Origin: Trichoplax sp. H2
Taxonomy: Eukaryota; Placozoa; Uniplacotomia; Trichoplacea
Direction of reading: 5' to 3'
Length of the DNA stretch: 64,000 nt
Assembly: GCA_003344405.1 (NCBI GenBank)
Contig: NOWV01000005.1
Location: 248,001 to 312,000, forward strand
The position numbers and the translations under genes were made by a program. Each line of letters opens with the position of its first letter. Position 1 is the stretch's first letter. Shown piece after piece: positions 37,650-49,073 of this stretch. The notes under the pieces were generated by a model. It did no database searches, had not been told where the DNA came from, and worked only from the letters and a program-made list of their open reading frames with translations.

Positions 37650-38998
37650 ATTATATCTGTCGTCGACGAGATTCTCAATTCTATTTTAGTTTCAGCAATA
37701 GCAATAGCGATAGGAATTTTTCACATCATGCCTTTTTTCTTATACGGTAGCATAGCAACCACTCCAAATAGGTAGGCAAAGTGAGGAGATTTGTTCTTAT
37801 AGCGCAGTTTGTAATTTACTAAACTTAGATACACTACGACATCCCTCTTGAGGTACTATTACTTTACTGTAATGGCTGGCGACTGTTACCTATGCGTTCT
37901 AAATAGTAGACCCTTTGAACTGGTTAAGATTAATTTCAACTTTTTCGACGAGGCCTGTCAATTATCTAAGTCAACGGCTTCTGCTTTTCTTTACGGCACG
38001 GTACTTTTTAAAATTAACACCGTCATAGCCCGTAATAATACTGGTATAAGAACAATTGCGTACACACACACTATATTACATATATAGATATACTGAGTAT
38101 CTACTATTACATATATATATATATATATATATACACGTAACATATATATCTATACATATATATATACAGTATGTACAGTACTTTTATATCTATACTCGTC
38201 TATACGTATGTAAATAAATAGCGTGATTCTATAATGTTTGAATCAGGAGAGGAGGTTGAACGAATCTGTATAAAGATTCAATTCATGAAATGTAGGCAAT
38301 TCCATGGTTTATTTATTAATAACTACTGGCAACGCATACCGTATCCTTATGAAAGGTGAAGGAGGTCAGATCGAGAGTCTCGGATGGAAGGAAGATTGGA
38401 CGCCTTGGCTATAAACACATGATTACACTCATGTACTGTACTGTATGTACAGTATCATATCCTATTTTACAGTGAGTGTAATCCTTTATTATTACAGTAG
38501 TCCTCTAGCGTCTAGACCTCTGCATCCGTTACCATACACATCGCCTTGTTCGGCTAGATCAGAACAGTTATAGTTCTAACTTGTGCATGAGGTAAATTTC
38601 GTTTATCTGCAAATTTCGGTCTGTAAAAAGATTTTGTATTCTATGGTTTACACTACCCATTGCCGTCGTAGCCAAATACCCACTGACTAGTGAGTTTCAG
38701 AGTTTGATTTTATCCGTTTAATATTACACCATCCATGGCTAAGATTTGTTGTCTATCGCCGTGTAATGCTCCTGTGAAAAATCAATCCAATCCCTCTTGA
38801 TTATAGTGTATATGATGGAACTCGAGCATTAAGTTCTGCTTCTGCATGGCGCCCCATAGCAGACTAAATTACCCGGTAATTCATTAATTAATGCATGGAG
38901 GGACCCTGTCCAAACAGTGTCAGCTGTCCATGGTCAACAACAAATTTTCCAATTTTTTTCCAAATGTCAATATGACATCCAATATGGCGTTATCGTAC
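37650..38998. other. Intergenic 5' flank of the ZDHHC gene; AT runs and an inverted repeat
   Basis: AT microsatellites lie at 38111-38133 and 38154-38165. An 11-bp inverted repeat has GATTACACTCA at 38421-38431 and its exact complement at 38473-38483, and encloses a GTAC-type cluster (TGTACTGTACTGTATGTACA, 38432-38451). No gene found between the two divergent starts at 37649 and 40426. Confidence 0.6.
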
Positions 38999-39156
38999 CA
39001 CAGTGTACAGTACAGTGCAGTACAGTACGGTGTACTGTACACGTACTGTACTGTACTGTAGTTTTTTGTGTACGGTACAGTACTGTGCTACAGTCGACTG
39101 CTAGACACAACAGTAGAATATGCTACACTGTACTGTACACTGTGTACTGTACAGGT
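38999..39156. repeat. GTAC/TACTGTACAGTA palindromic cluster
   Basis: A dense run of overlapping ACAGTAC and GTACTGTA words on both strands (for example GTGTACAGTACAGTGCAGTA and CGTACTGTACTGTACTGTAG), able to fold on itself. It lies between the divergent ZDHHC1-like and TBC1D20 starts, about 1.3 kb from each. Confidence 0.9.
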
Positions 39157-39647
39157 TACGTCCAAATAAATGTTCAATGTTATTCATCGGAGATCATTTC
39201 ATGATGAATATTGGACAGCTAATCTACATTTGGATATGATGAATTCTGATGATTCTATTGCCAACGGTAAGAAAGTGAAATTAACTTGAGTGTTTCAATA
39301 GAACCGCCTTGAGTAGATAGCATACATCATTCAGACTGATAATGTCTTCCTAATCACATCCAAATGATGCTTCGTAGGTAAAGAACGGTGAGATAGTGGC
39401 AAGAATACTGCTTTAAAAGCAACTATCGCAGGCCATTGCGAACTGTCACTCAACTCGACTAATCTGGTGCGTATAACTAAGCTCAATTAGCTGTATTTGC
39501 GGACTGTCTATTTGTCTACATCCTACAGACGTGTACTATGATCATAGTGCTTATTTCAGCTTCAGCATATGTCTATGGAATAGTGGATTGATTCATTTTC
39601 TATGATAAGTTGCTTTACCATGCTACAGATATCATTAGTTACTGAAT
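39157..39647. other. Intergenic, nothing recognised
   Basis: No exon-like frame, repeat or RNA signature noticed. Confidence 0.5.
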
Positions 39648-39982
39648 CCCCTAAAACCGAGGTAAGAATGCTTGTTGCCTCTTGCCTTCAGCGACACCAG
39701 CATACAATAATATAGTAGAATGATTGCCTAATTTCCTGCCCTATGTCCTAGATTATGTAGCGTATTTTCCTAGCTAATGCCTTTAATATCTATCTATTCT
39801 GTATATAAAAGAAAACCCCTAAAACCGAGGTAAGAATGCTTGTTGCCCCTTGCCTTCAGCGACACCAGCATACAATAATATAGTAGAATTATTGCCTAAT
39901 TTCCTGCCCTATGTCCTAGATTATGTAGCGTATTTTCCTATAGGGCTCATGCCTTTAATATCTATCTATTCTGTATATAAAA
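39648..39982. repeat. Near-identical direct tandem duplication of about 169 bp
   Basis: Two adjacent copies start CCCTAAAACCGAGGTAAGAA at 39648 and 39817. They differ by very few bases: CCTCTTG/CCCCTTG, GAATGATT/GAATTATT and a small indel at CCTAGCTAATGCC/CCTATAGGGCTCATGCC. Both end in CTGTATATAAAA. This is far more similar than any other duplication in the window, so it is recent or under constraint. No open frame spans it. Confidence 0.95.
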
Positions 39983-40425
39983 TGACCTTTGAGTAACATT
40001 ATCCTGTATGAATGATTGTGAGTACTTTATTCCATTTTTGCAAATACGTTATTCTACACTCTGAAATGATTCCTGCAAGGTTATCGTGCATAGCACCTGT
40101 CATTCAATAGTCTTCCATTTTCCAGTCACGACTTGAATTAAAGTGTTACATTTTAATACGTAAACGCTTGTTGAGATATGTTTCATAGTTATCCACACGC
40201 TATGACTATGTGTACACACTAGTAATAGCCTTAATTACTCATGTTGTCATTGAGCTATACTTGAGTTACTGTATACAAGCATATAGTGCAAGTTTCAGAG
40301 TCCGTATGGAGGTTACCATATTGTGCAATAGAGGTGTACCTCTGAAGATATAAACATTAACTTATTTTTATCTCAACAAACTTCTAATTGAAATGTATCC
40401 ATCTACTTCATTAGAATCGTAAATT
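39983..40425 (+). promoter_or_regulatory. Presumed TBC1D20 5' flank
   Basis: AT-rich flank immediately upstream of the TBC1D20 start. No TATA box at a convincing spacing was found. Assigned by position only. Confidence 0.25.
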
Positions 40426-42940
40426 ATGACCAAGAAGGGAAGTAAAAAGAAGGGTCTCACTTGGAATAAATCGAAAAAGGATCAAGCGGAACAAGGTTAC
40501 CTTCATTGTAAATCACGTACATAGACGCTACTGACTACGTCCAAGAGTTTCTTGTATGTAGCACAGGCGCAAGATGATAAGTTTTCTTTGCAAGCAGTTA
40601 CGATTCTGATAGATAATAACAAATTTACTTTAAAATACGAATATTATTATATAGAAGATGACCTTATTAATTTTTGGCAAAGATTGCTAATGAATGTAAT
40701 TTAATTTAATCAAAATTTTTCAATTGTTATACCGTATTGTAACCCTACATCTGATGTCAGTTAAGTTAATAAGCGAAGACGATGCGTAATTTATACGTTA
40801 TGTTCGTACCATCTTGACAGAAACAAAATACAGTACACAGTATTTTTAGAATGAATCTGACATGCATACATCTGATTTATTTATTCTAATTAGAACATCA
40901 ACGTAATAAAATCCGATTAATTAATGAAGCCTTAGAAACTGACCCGGTAGATATTCGCTCTTTAAGGCAATTTGCCCTTAGCGCTGATGGATTCGTTAAT
41001 AATGAAATTCGTCGAAAAGTCTGGCCTAAGCTTATCAATGCAAACACCTGGAAATACCATGATGAAACTTCGAGTATGCTAGATTTAATGTAAAGAAATC
41101 GTCTGTTATGCGAGATTTAGCTATTACAATCTTTGCTTGATATTCTAGATGGAGAAGCCGATGTTGTTAACTTGTATAAATCTCATAAGGATTGGATGCA
41201 AGTCGTCTTAGATGTTGATCGATGTGGATCGCGTTTGCCACCAGGTACTGCTTCATTCATATATTACTGTGTGTAATACGCTCGTAGAAGATCTAACAAA
41301 CGTTAATTTGAGTTTGCAATCTATAGCACATTTTACAGTCAAAAAAGTCAACTATAATTGCTATACTTTTCCACCCATTTGAACGTTGACGATAATAGCT
41401 ATAAATAGCATACATAATATTATATAGTATCATAAGAATCGTAATCATGTTTATATGGTATTTATATAGAGAGTACACGATGTAGTATAGTATTCTTTAA
41501 AATCCATAGTCTTACGAGGATTCATTTACCGTTTGGCGCATTCTGTACTATAAAATAATCACTTAAAAATCAATACATTTCGTATCTTAATGTCTTTATG
41601 TTGCCTTAATATGATAGGAATTAGAGCAAGTAAACGTCGAAATCTTCAACGGCAGCTTCTAAACGTCATTATGTGTGTGATCAGCAGTAATAGTAACCTT
41701 CACTATTACCAGGTTTGTTCTACAACTGTATAATATAAAGTAGTGTTTAAATGGGCATCATCTGTGTCATATTTACAGTGCGAATTATTTGCTATATTCC
41801 TGTATGAAGGGTTTTCACGATGTATGTTTGACATTGATACTGTCGGTTGGAGAAACCGCTGCTCTTGCCCTTGCAAATAAACTCGCTAGAAATCATCTAA
41901 GGTACGACAATGATAAGTGCATAAATTAAATAATTTTAATTGAGATGTTATTCCTAATGTTCAATCAATCTTATTGGTGTAGAGATTTCATGGAAAGTGA
42001 TATGATAAATACGAAAAATATCTTGGAACTGATCAATCCTATAATCATCATGGAGAATTTACAATTATTTCAAGCGCTACAAGAGTATGTATTATTATCT
42101 TTTATATTATCTCAACTCTTGCCTATGTAGATAGCTTTTTATTTAATATTTAACGTTAGAACATCGCACGTTATTATATATGGACAGATCTAATGTTGGC
42201 AACGTGTTTGCCATCAGTTGGTTAATCACTTGGTTTGCACATGATTTTGAGGACCCTGCAATATCATATCGTCTATACGATTTCTTCTTAGCTCATCATC
42301 CACTCATGCCAGTGTATACTGCAGCTGCGGTAAGCTCTACTACGTTTAACCTGGATAATAATCTCCACTGAAATTCTGAAATTTAAATATTTACAGATGG
42401 TATTGCGAAGAAGTGAAGAGATTCTAGAGTCGGAGCGAGATATTGGCTTCTTACATGCCTTGCTAAGAAGATTACCCCAAGATGTTCCTGTGGAAGCCCT
42501 TATAGAAGAATCGATGGCTCTTTGTCAGAAGTATTCACCGACCCAGCTAACGAAGTGGGTGAAAACTGTTAATTATCGTGGCCAGTAAGTATTACCAATT
42601 AAATACCAATTGTATAGCCATTTCATAATTGGTAGAATGGAGTTTGCTTTAAATTTATATTTGTCATGTAAGTTTGATATTGACGTTCATGTATGCATAT
42701 TACAGTCGTATTATTGAATGCTATGACGCGCTCCTATATGAAGTATCGCGGCAAAGACCAGATTCTATATTGCAGCAACTTTATGATGCAGGAAAAGGTC
42801 CCATGGATGACTTAGACGACATAGATGCAAAAGAGTCTAACCAAGGTTTACTTGGAAATGTAACATTATGGGCAGTCAGCGCAACAGTTGGCGCAGCAGC
42901 TGTAGCAATCATGAATACTGTCTATGGATCTTGGATATAA
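40426..42940 (+). CDS. TBC1D20: TBC1D20, membrane-anchored Rab GTPase-activating protein (9 exons)
   Basis: TBC1D20 is the ER-anchored GAP for Rab1 and Rab18, which control ER-Golgi traffic and lipid droplets. Exons: 40426-40495, 40894-41073, 41149-41244, 41618-41712, 41810-41901, 41983-42084, 42188-42329, 42397-42584, 42706-42940, joining in phase to 399 residues (human 403). The basic N-terminus is followed by the TBC domain opening EIRRKVWPKL (61-70). The arginine finger sits in VVLDVDR (R108) and the glutamine finger in YYQGFHDV (Q147); both catalytic residues are present. ISWLITWF and YDFFLAHHPLMP match the family closely. A hydrophobic segment near the C-terminus (LWAVSATVGAAAVAI) is the tail anchor. 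The exon 5 acceptor (TGAAG) and exon 7 acceptor (GGACAG) were chosen for frame and homology. Convergent with RP9, 1 kb apart. Confidence 0.97.
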
Positions 42941-43938
42941 AAAAATCAATTTATGTTACAAGCATTTTATCGAATTATCATAATGGAATGAAAATATAGC
43001 TGTACATATAAAAATTTTTATTACCAATGTATTATTGTTAACCCGTTGTAGGTCACCTTTTTAAATTACTTTAATACAAGAACGATTTTATATTGTAAAG
43101 TTGACAGTCTTCGTCTTTTTACGTTTATTACAATATTCAATAGATTAGCCGCACTACATATTTCTCTTGCAATATTATCGCTCCTGTGCGCGCTTTAAAA
43201 TAGGTAAAAGATCTTTTTAGGATAGAATTTATTACTGTGACTATCTTGGTAATTGTATGAATCGCTATTTGCGTTGTAAAGTTACATCAACGAAATATTA
43301 TTTGAGTTATTGCTCGTAGAGATAACTGAATTTTATAGCTTAAATCAAAAATTATGTATCAGTCCTAACATTTTTATAGAATTATCTTATTGAGAGTAGT
43401 GAAGATCTAGAAATATATATATATATATGTATAATACCATAGAGGACGGCATAGTGCATGCAATAGCATGGTCTACCTCCACATTGAACAGCTTGACTAT
43501 AATCTACGAATATTCTACAGCCGTACTTTGTATACTTATATGGAAGCAAATGCAATTATTCTTTCTATAGTTTTATTATAAATTCATGTAATAATGCTTC
43601 ATAAACAGTTTTTCTAAACTGTAATTATACCAAATGCAAGATTTACAGTAGATAAAATAAAGAAGCTACAGTAATATATATATATTTATATACACATTTA
43701 CATTGCTAACCTAATTAACGACTTTAATTTTATGACGCGCGTAAGTCGGGATTAAAATGAAAGAGAAAGGGAGAAAGTGTTCATTTTTAATTACAATCTT
43801 GAATGTATCGACTCAGATCCGCTACGTAACTCATCAGTGTAAAGAGTCAACGAAACACCACGGGGACGCTATAATGAATATTAGTATGCATGAATGCCTG
43901 ATGATACCATTAAGAGAATTCTCTTAGTAGCATCTACT
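42941..43938. other. Intergenic between the convergent TBC1D20 and RP9 3' ends
   Basis: It must contain both 3' UTRs. AT runs lie near 43412 and 43675. No further gene recognised. Confidence 0.55.
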
Positions 43939-45496
43939 TCATCTCTTTTCTTTACTTCGTTTATGTTTTCTCTTGCGCTCATCACAAGAACTACTAGATG
44001 CATACTTATGATCTTTCTTATCACGATGTTGCTTACTACTACTGGATTTCTTCTTTTTACTTTTCTTTTTATGTTTGTGCGTTTTATGTTTTTTAGATCG
44101 GTGATGACCAGCGCCACTACTATCACTGGATGTAGAATCTTCCAGTAGTGATTTTAAAAATTCTACTCTGAAATGTTATGAATTATATATCGTTACTTAT
44201 AGCTAATTTTGCTTACAATTATTTCTTAATACTGTATTGTAATCAAAATTTAGATTAGAAAGAAACTTTATCAGCATTTACCGAGCTTTACTAGCTGTAC
44301 GCTTAGTATCCTTAACGAAATTATGCATGGGATCTTCGTGGCTCTAAATGTAGTAAAAATAGGACAATTAGCATAAAAAAAAGGTCCCGATGAAATATCT
44401 GTTTCTTGATTTAATTGAATAATTTCAATTAGAGATTGTTATTTTATACAGTTTCAACTGGTAACTTAGAACTTTGTGTGACTATATCTATCAATTTATT
44501 TGGTTAAACTATACATTATTATAAACTCCTTAGATATTAAAAATTAATTTTACCGCAAATGTACGTTCTCCCATAAGTTATTTACTGCTCACATAGTACA
44601 TAATTATAATAGCGGATTTTTATCTATTGTTAAGTATAAGTAAAATAATATGCGAAACACTGATGGAGCATTACTATTCGAAATTCTTCTAATTTTCGAT
44701 TGCCGCTGATAAAATAAGGGCATTCTTTATCGCCTGTTCGATGACCATATGCCTTGCATCTCCAACCTATATCAGTAGAGGAGGAAAGTCAATAGAGAAA
44801 TTAACGTTATGATATGTTGTACAGCATGATCATAAATAAAATTACACTATGACGTCGAGGTTAGTGTTCTGCCAGAGTTCAATTAAATAATAATGCCATA
44901 CAAGATAATGTTATGACAAAACATTACGCAGAAAATAACTCTTAAATATTAACTTGATATTGCATAATACTAAGTATATAATAAACTAACATTGCATAAC
45001 TTTAACTTCTTTTCCTAACGGCATCCACAACCCTCTACTTGGTGCATTTGCAAGAAATTTTCTGGCATGCACATTTTCTGGTAGATCAGGTATGCAATCT
45101 TCAGGCTTTTCATCGTCTTCCTTTAAGTCGATAAGCAAATTTTTAAGGGAATTTAATAAATTACCAATAACTCCTTTTAAGTTTTATTAAATCTATTAAG
45201 GCTAATAGTAATCGATATCATCAAGTGGGAATTACAGTAGATGTCATTGCAACTTGCAAATCGTAGCTATTTCATAGTAACATATATACTGGCATTAAAG
45301 ATTATAATTTATAAAAACATGTGATAATATTACGGCAGTTATACTTATTGTTATCATTTACTACTATGTTTAAGGGTAGATTGTTAAAAGGGGCATTACA
45401 GATTTGATGAATGATTAAAAATGAAAGTGTTGTAGTACAGTATAATTGTATGAAACAGTTGTCACCTTAACCGTTTGTGGGGGAGCGTTCTCGTAG
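43939..45496 (-). CDS. RP9: RP9 (PIM1-associated protein PAP-1), splicing-associated zinc-knuckle protein
   Basis: RP9 is a nuclear protein linked to pre-mRNA splicing and a PIM1 kinase substrate; human mutations are associated with retinitis pigmentosa. Supported exons: 45496-45466, 45120-44991, 44766-44675, 44343-44282, 44167-43939, giving about 181 residues in phase. The order matches human RP9: FYENAPPQTVK, KPEDCIPDLP, HARKFLANAPSRGLWMPLGK, then the zinc knuckle C-WR-C-KAYG-H-RTGDKE-C, then KLEEFRI, HEDPMHNFVKD and FLKSLLEDSTSSD. The C-terminus is Lys/Ser-rich, ending KRSKEKR, as in the family. The exon starting at 45496 begins in phase 2, so at least one upstream exon exists; a tentative N-terminus is given separately. 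Head-to-head with NDUFS6. Confidence 0.93.
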
Positions 45497-45828
45497 CTAA
45501 AAGCGATCAGTTAAGGTTATTTGGAGTGCGAAAATAATGAATATAAATGTATTTACTCCGTAAACACATTAACTGATAAAAAATTAATCGGAAAGAAATG
45601 CAAAGTCTTATCAAAGTTATCCTGCTACCCACATCGTACATAGCTAACTTCATTTACAGTATACATTATATTATATTATTATTTATAATAATTATCGTAG
45701 CGAGACAGGATAAAGTATGTATATAGTATATGCAATCATACAGCTAAGGCAATGATGTAGAGTAAATGAATTATTACGATTATTACTAGACACTATCACT
45801 AGAGTATCTTATGTTGTTGTTCATAAAC

Positions 45829-46098
45829 AACGAGCAAGAGAGTTGCTGATCCAATTTTGACTCAGATATCGTTAAACTAGCAGCTAAATAATAGTCGTAA
45901 TCTAACATAGCGTCATAGTGGACAGCGTATTGTTGATTTAGTTTGAAATGCAACTAAACATTAGCATTTTTATTTCCTATGTCTATTTCAGTTCATTTTC
46001 TGGTTTAATGTTCAATATTTGAGCAGATACAACGTAGCTACGTGAGCAAGAACATCTTCAGGCTGAACATCGCCGAGCTTAGCACCTTCGGATTCCAT
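45829..46098 (-). CDS. RP9: Tentative RP9 N-terminal exons
   Basis: A minus-strand ATG at 46098 opens MESEGAKLGDVQPEDVLAH and stops at a GT donor (exon 46098-46042). A 32-nt candidate exon at 45860-45829 would add SKLDQQLSCSF and lead in the correct phase into FYENAPP, giving about 210 residues against 221 in human RP9. The phases agree at both joins. The splice sites of the small exon (acceptor CTGAG, donor GTTTAT) are weak, and the residues do not clearly match the family's Arg/Gln-rich N-terminus. Confidence 0.3.
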
Positions 46099-46205
46099 CG
46101 AGATCCAATTCTTGCAGAGAACGCTCAACTACGAATGGACTAAGCAAAGGTATAATAGACCTGTCAGAGGTTGGCATACACTTACTGCGCAGCTGTGGTG
46201 GACAA

Positions 46206-46469
46206 CCTATAGTCAGGTATGATACCGTATACTCTACAGTACAGTGAGTTTGACTGTACAGATTACAGTACAGTACAGTACTGTACTGTACAGTATAACG
46301 GTATCAGCCCTTCAGTACTGTACACTGTACAGTACAGTACAGTGGCTGCTAAACTTTTTGATATCCGACCAACATCTGTCCGTAACAGAGTCAATATATT
46401 TTAAATCATGGCTATACAGTACTGTACACTATACCATGTATGACTGCCGCACAGTACTGTACAGTGTGC
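46206..46469. repeat. GTAC/TACTGTACAGTA palindromic clusters in the RP9-NDUFS6 intergenic promoter region
   Basis: Two runs (46206-46343 and 46412-46469) of ACAGTAC and GTACTGT words occur, including a long self-complementary stretch centred on AGTACT near 46276. They end about 90 bp before the NDUFS6 start and lie between two divergent genes. Confidence 0.9.
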
Positions 46470-46561
46470 CCAAATTCTTATTGCCTGGCTATACTAGGCG
46501 CCTTGATATCCACCAAGCAGAACAACTTTTTCCTCTACTAGTGATCACTTGGTCATCCAGT

Positions 46562-49073
46562 ATGGCGTCGATAACAGCTTTGCGTCGGTTTGCCGGAACG
46601 GGATCATTATCCAATATATTTGCCAGAATTCAACCTATCGTAGCCAATTATTCAAAGCTAGTAGAAGTAGATAAAGAAGTCGTTACTCATACTGGTCAGG
46701 TAAGAAAACGATGACTTACAGTATTTCGTAAGGAGACCATCTTAACTACTAACCTTGCGCTGCATTGTAAAACACATTAGGACACATTTGGCTTATACAA
46801 ATTATTCCATCTTCTACGTAACACATTTTTTACTCATTCCAGCAAACAGTACATTGTCATTGCAAAAAAATTCATCCGATGGCTTATATTTACAAACTCA
46901 TATAATAAATGATAGCATCTAAATTGGACATTTTGTGAATTCTTTACCGTCTCTTTTTTCTTCTCCAATATCTTATCCCTGCAAAATAAACACATACGCG
47001 TAAACAATGCGTGCTTATTACAGTGCTGGACGTGCCCTGATGTGAACAGAAATTCAAAAATATATTGTACAATACTAGTAAAAAGAATCTACAATTGAAT
47101 ACGGTGCGAATGTGCTGGACTATACTACACTGTAGGGTTTATTCCAATTTTTGTTAACAACGTAACAGATTCAGAAGTCATACATGTTTCGCATTTGCCC
47201 GTATTGCGTATGCTTGGTCTGCTTCCCAATGTTAATTGGGGTAATCATCACTTGACAGCACAGCACGTAAGGCCTGAAGACCTCCATAATGTAGTTTATC
47301 AACTGTTCACATCTAACTTTCAGACTATACTAAATATGTATAGCATCATTGGCTATGCTACGGCAAACGGCCTTTTACCTGATGTACTCGTTAATTATAT
47401 AATTGTCCACGGTTGAATGAAGCTATATTATAGATTTGCAATTCTTACATATACAGTTCGTAATTTCGTTAACTCTTATTAATGCATCCATACAGTGTAG
47501 CTAGCAGCTTAGTAAATTTCCTGTAGCAATAATAGCTACAAACATACACAAGGTAACTAATCACTATGTGAGTACTGTACTGTCGCTGTACAGTTGTCTC
47601 CATATCGACTATTTACTTATACAGTACATGGTATGGCCTCCATGAATCGCGCATTACAGCACACTACTTGATGACTGAAAATAAGAATCATGCATCAATT
47701 GATTAACAAAACATGCTTTTCATACCTGTCGATATTTATACATTCGTATATTGTGCTGTACTGGATTTGTTTGAGTAGCAGTATGTGAATTTAGAATGCG
47801 TTCTTATACATAGCATCCGAATATATACCGTACTTGCATTATAGTACAAGACGTGGCATGTTGCACACGGTACCAGTTTACTCGGCGTTTGAATATCGTA
47901 TACAGTAAAGTAGCTTTTAATTGATTGCTAGTAGTACGAACAATATGACCTATAAATTTACATTTTAGCCTAATTATACCTCTTTTGCACGCATACACAA
48001 TTGCTCACTATTAGCTGACAAGATTATTAACGAATTTAAAATACACTAAAATGTCTAAAATGACTGACAGAAATCTTTTTTATGAACAGGTATTTGACAA
48101 GAATGACCGAAGACGAGCTAGGTTTATCGATCGTGAAAAGGAGGCGAGTAATCACCAAGTTCTAAACCTTGTCACTGCGATATTAAAAGAGTTCAATTTT
48201 TAGATTAAAAAATATCATTGCTATCGATTTTGCCGCTTTATGATATAATTATCATCGACTTATTTGCGTGAGATTCACATAGTATAAGTAATTGTATAAT
48301 AAGTGCTGTACTTCGTATAGCACTTTCGAGGTTACGCAACCAAGTTATGAAAAATTCCAACGTTTAGATCAAATATTTCAATGTTCTGTTTTTTTGAAAT
48401 GGCATTAAATGAAGATAGCACGAGCAGCATATCATCGCTATCTAAATAACACTTATATAATGACAGTAAATATACTTAATAATAGTCATAGAAATACTAC
48501 CCGAATAAGTATGCTACTACAAAATTTACTGTACATTAATTCCAAGATTCGTACTCAGTATATGTTAATCACCGTACGCCTTTATCTACTGTAGTGAAAA
48601 CTGGCACATGTAACTTTTTGCTTGACTTTAGGATATTAAAATTATACATTTATGTTCTGCAAATCTCTCACAGGTGAACGAAAGGTTTGCTATTGATCTA
48701 ATAAATGAAGTTCCACCTATTAAGGTAAAAGGAAGACATGTCTGGTGTGACGGAGGTAAGGATTTCAAGTTCTACATTTTTAGACTGGTCTTAAATTATG
48801 ATTAAATGTCTTAGTAATATATATAACTAGAAATTAATCAATGATTACGTCGTTTTAACATCTCAGTCATATTGTATACGCTCATTTAGGAAACTCTGCT
48901 CTTGGTCACCCTAAGGTTTATATCAATTTGGTACGTTAAGAAGAGTATATGATTAGTGCTCAGCACCTGTCCACTAGGATTACCGTTAAATTATAGTAAT
49001 TTTTATTTCATAGGATTCACCTGGTCCACAAATTTGTGCTTACTGTGGCTTGAGATATATCAGAGAGGATTAA
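46562..49073 (+). CDS. NDUFS6: NDUFS6, zinc-binding subunit of mitochondrial complex I (5 exons)
   Basis: NDUFS6 is the 13-kDa accessory subunit of the peripheral arm of NADH:ubiquinone oxidoreductase and is needed for late assembly of the N-module. Exons: 46562-46699, 48090-48143, 48674-48755, 48890-48930, 49014-49073, joining in phase to 124 residues (human precursor also 124). Residues 1 to about 35 form an Arg-containing, acid-free presequence typical of mitochondrial import. VTHTGQVFDKNDRRRARF and KEVNERFAIDLI follow. The four zinc ligands are C89 (WCDGG), H98 (ALGHPKVY), C113 and C116 (CAYC). The frame stays open upstream of the ATG into GTAC-type repeat, so the start was set by homology. 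Intron 1 is 1.4 kb. Intron 2 appears to use a GC donor. The promoter is shared with divergent RP9 and carries palindromic GTAC clusters. Confidence 0.96.
48144..48673 (+). other. NDUFS6: Apparent GC-AG intron (NDUFS6 intron 2)
   Basis: The frame and the conserved EKEVNERF junction require exon 2 to end at GAG (48143). The next bases are GCGAGT, a GC-type donor, and the intron ends TCTCACAG. The nearest GT (GTAATC, 5 nt further) would break the reading frame of exon 3. Confidence 0.8.

Noticed and set aside
38917-39204. 95-codon frame full of Tyr/Cys/Thr/Val
   Set aside because: It is a translation of the GTAC palindromic repeat; repeat sequence lacking stops explains the opening.
46244-46714. 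Upstream in-frame extension of NDUFS6
   Set aside because: The extra N-terminus is translated GTAC repeat; the ATG at 46562 gives a proper mitochondrial presequence and the usual length.
47195-47416. 73-codon plus-strand frame inside NDUFS6 intron 1
   Set aside because: NDUFS6 joins in phase and to the right length without it, and it matches nothing I know. Kept only as a weak possibility of a nested exon.
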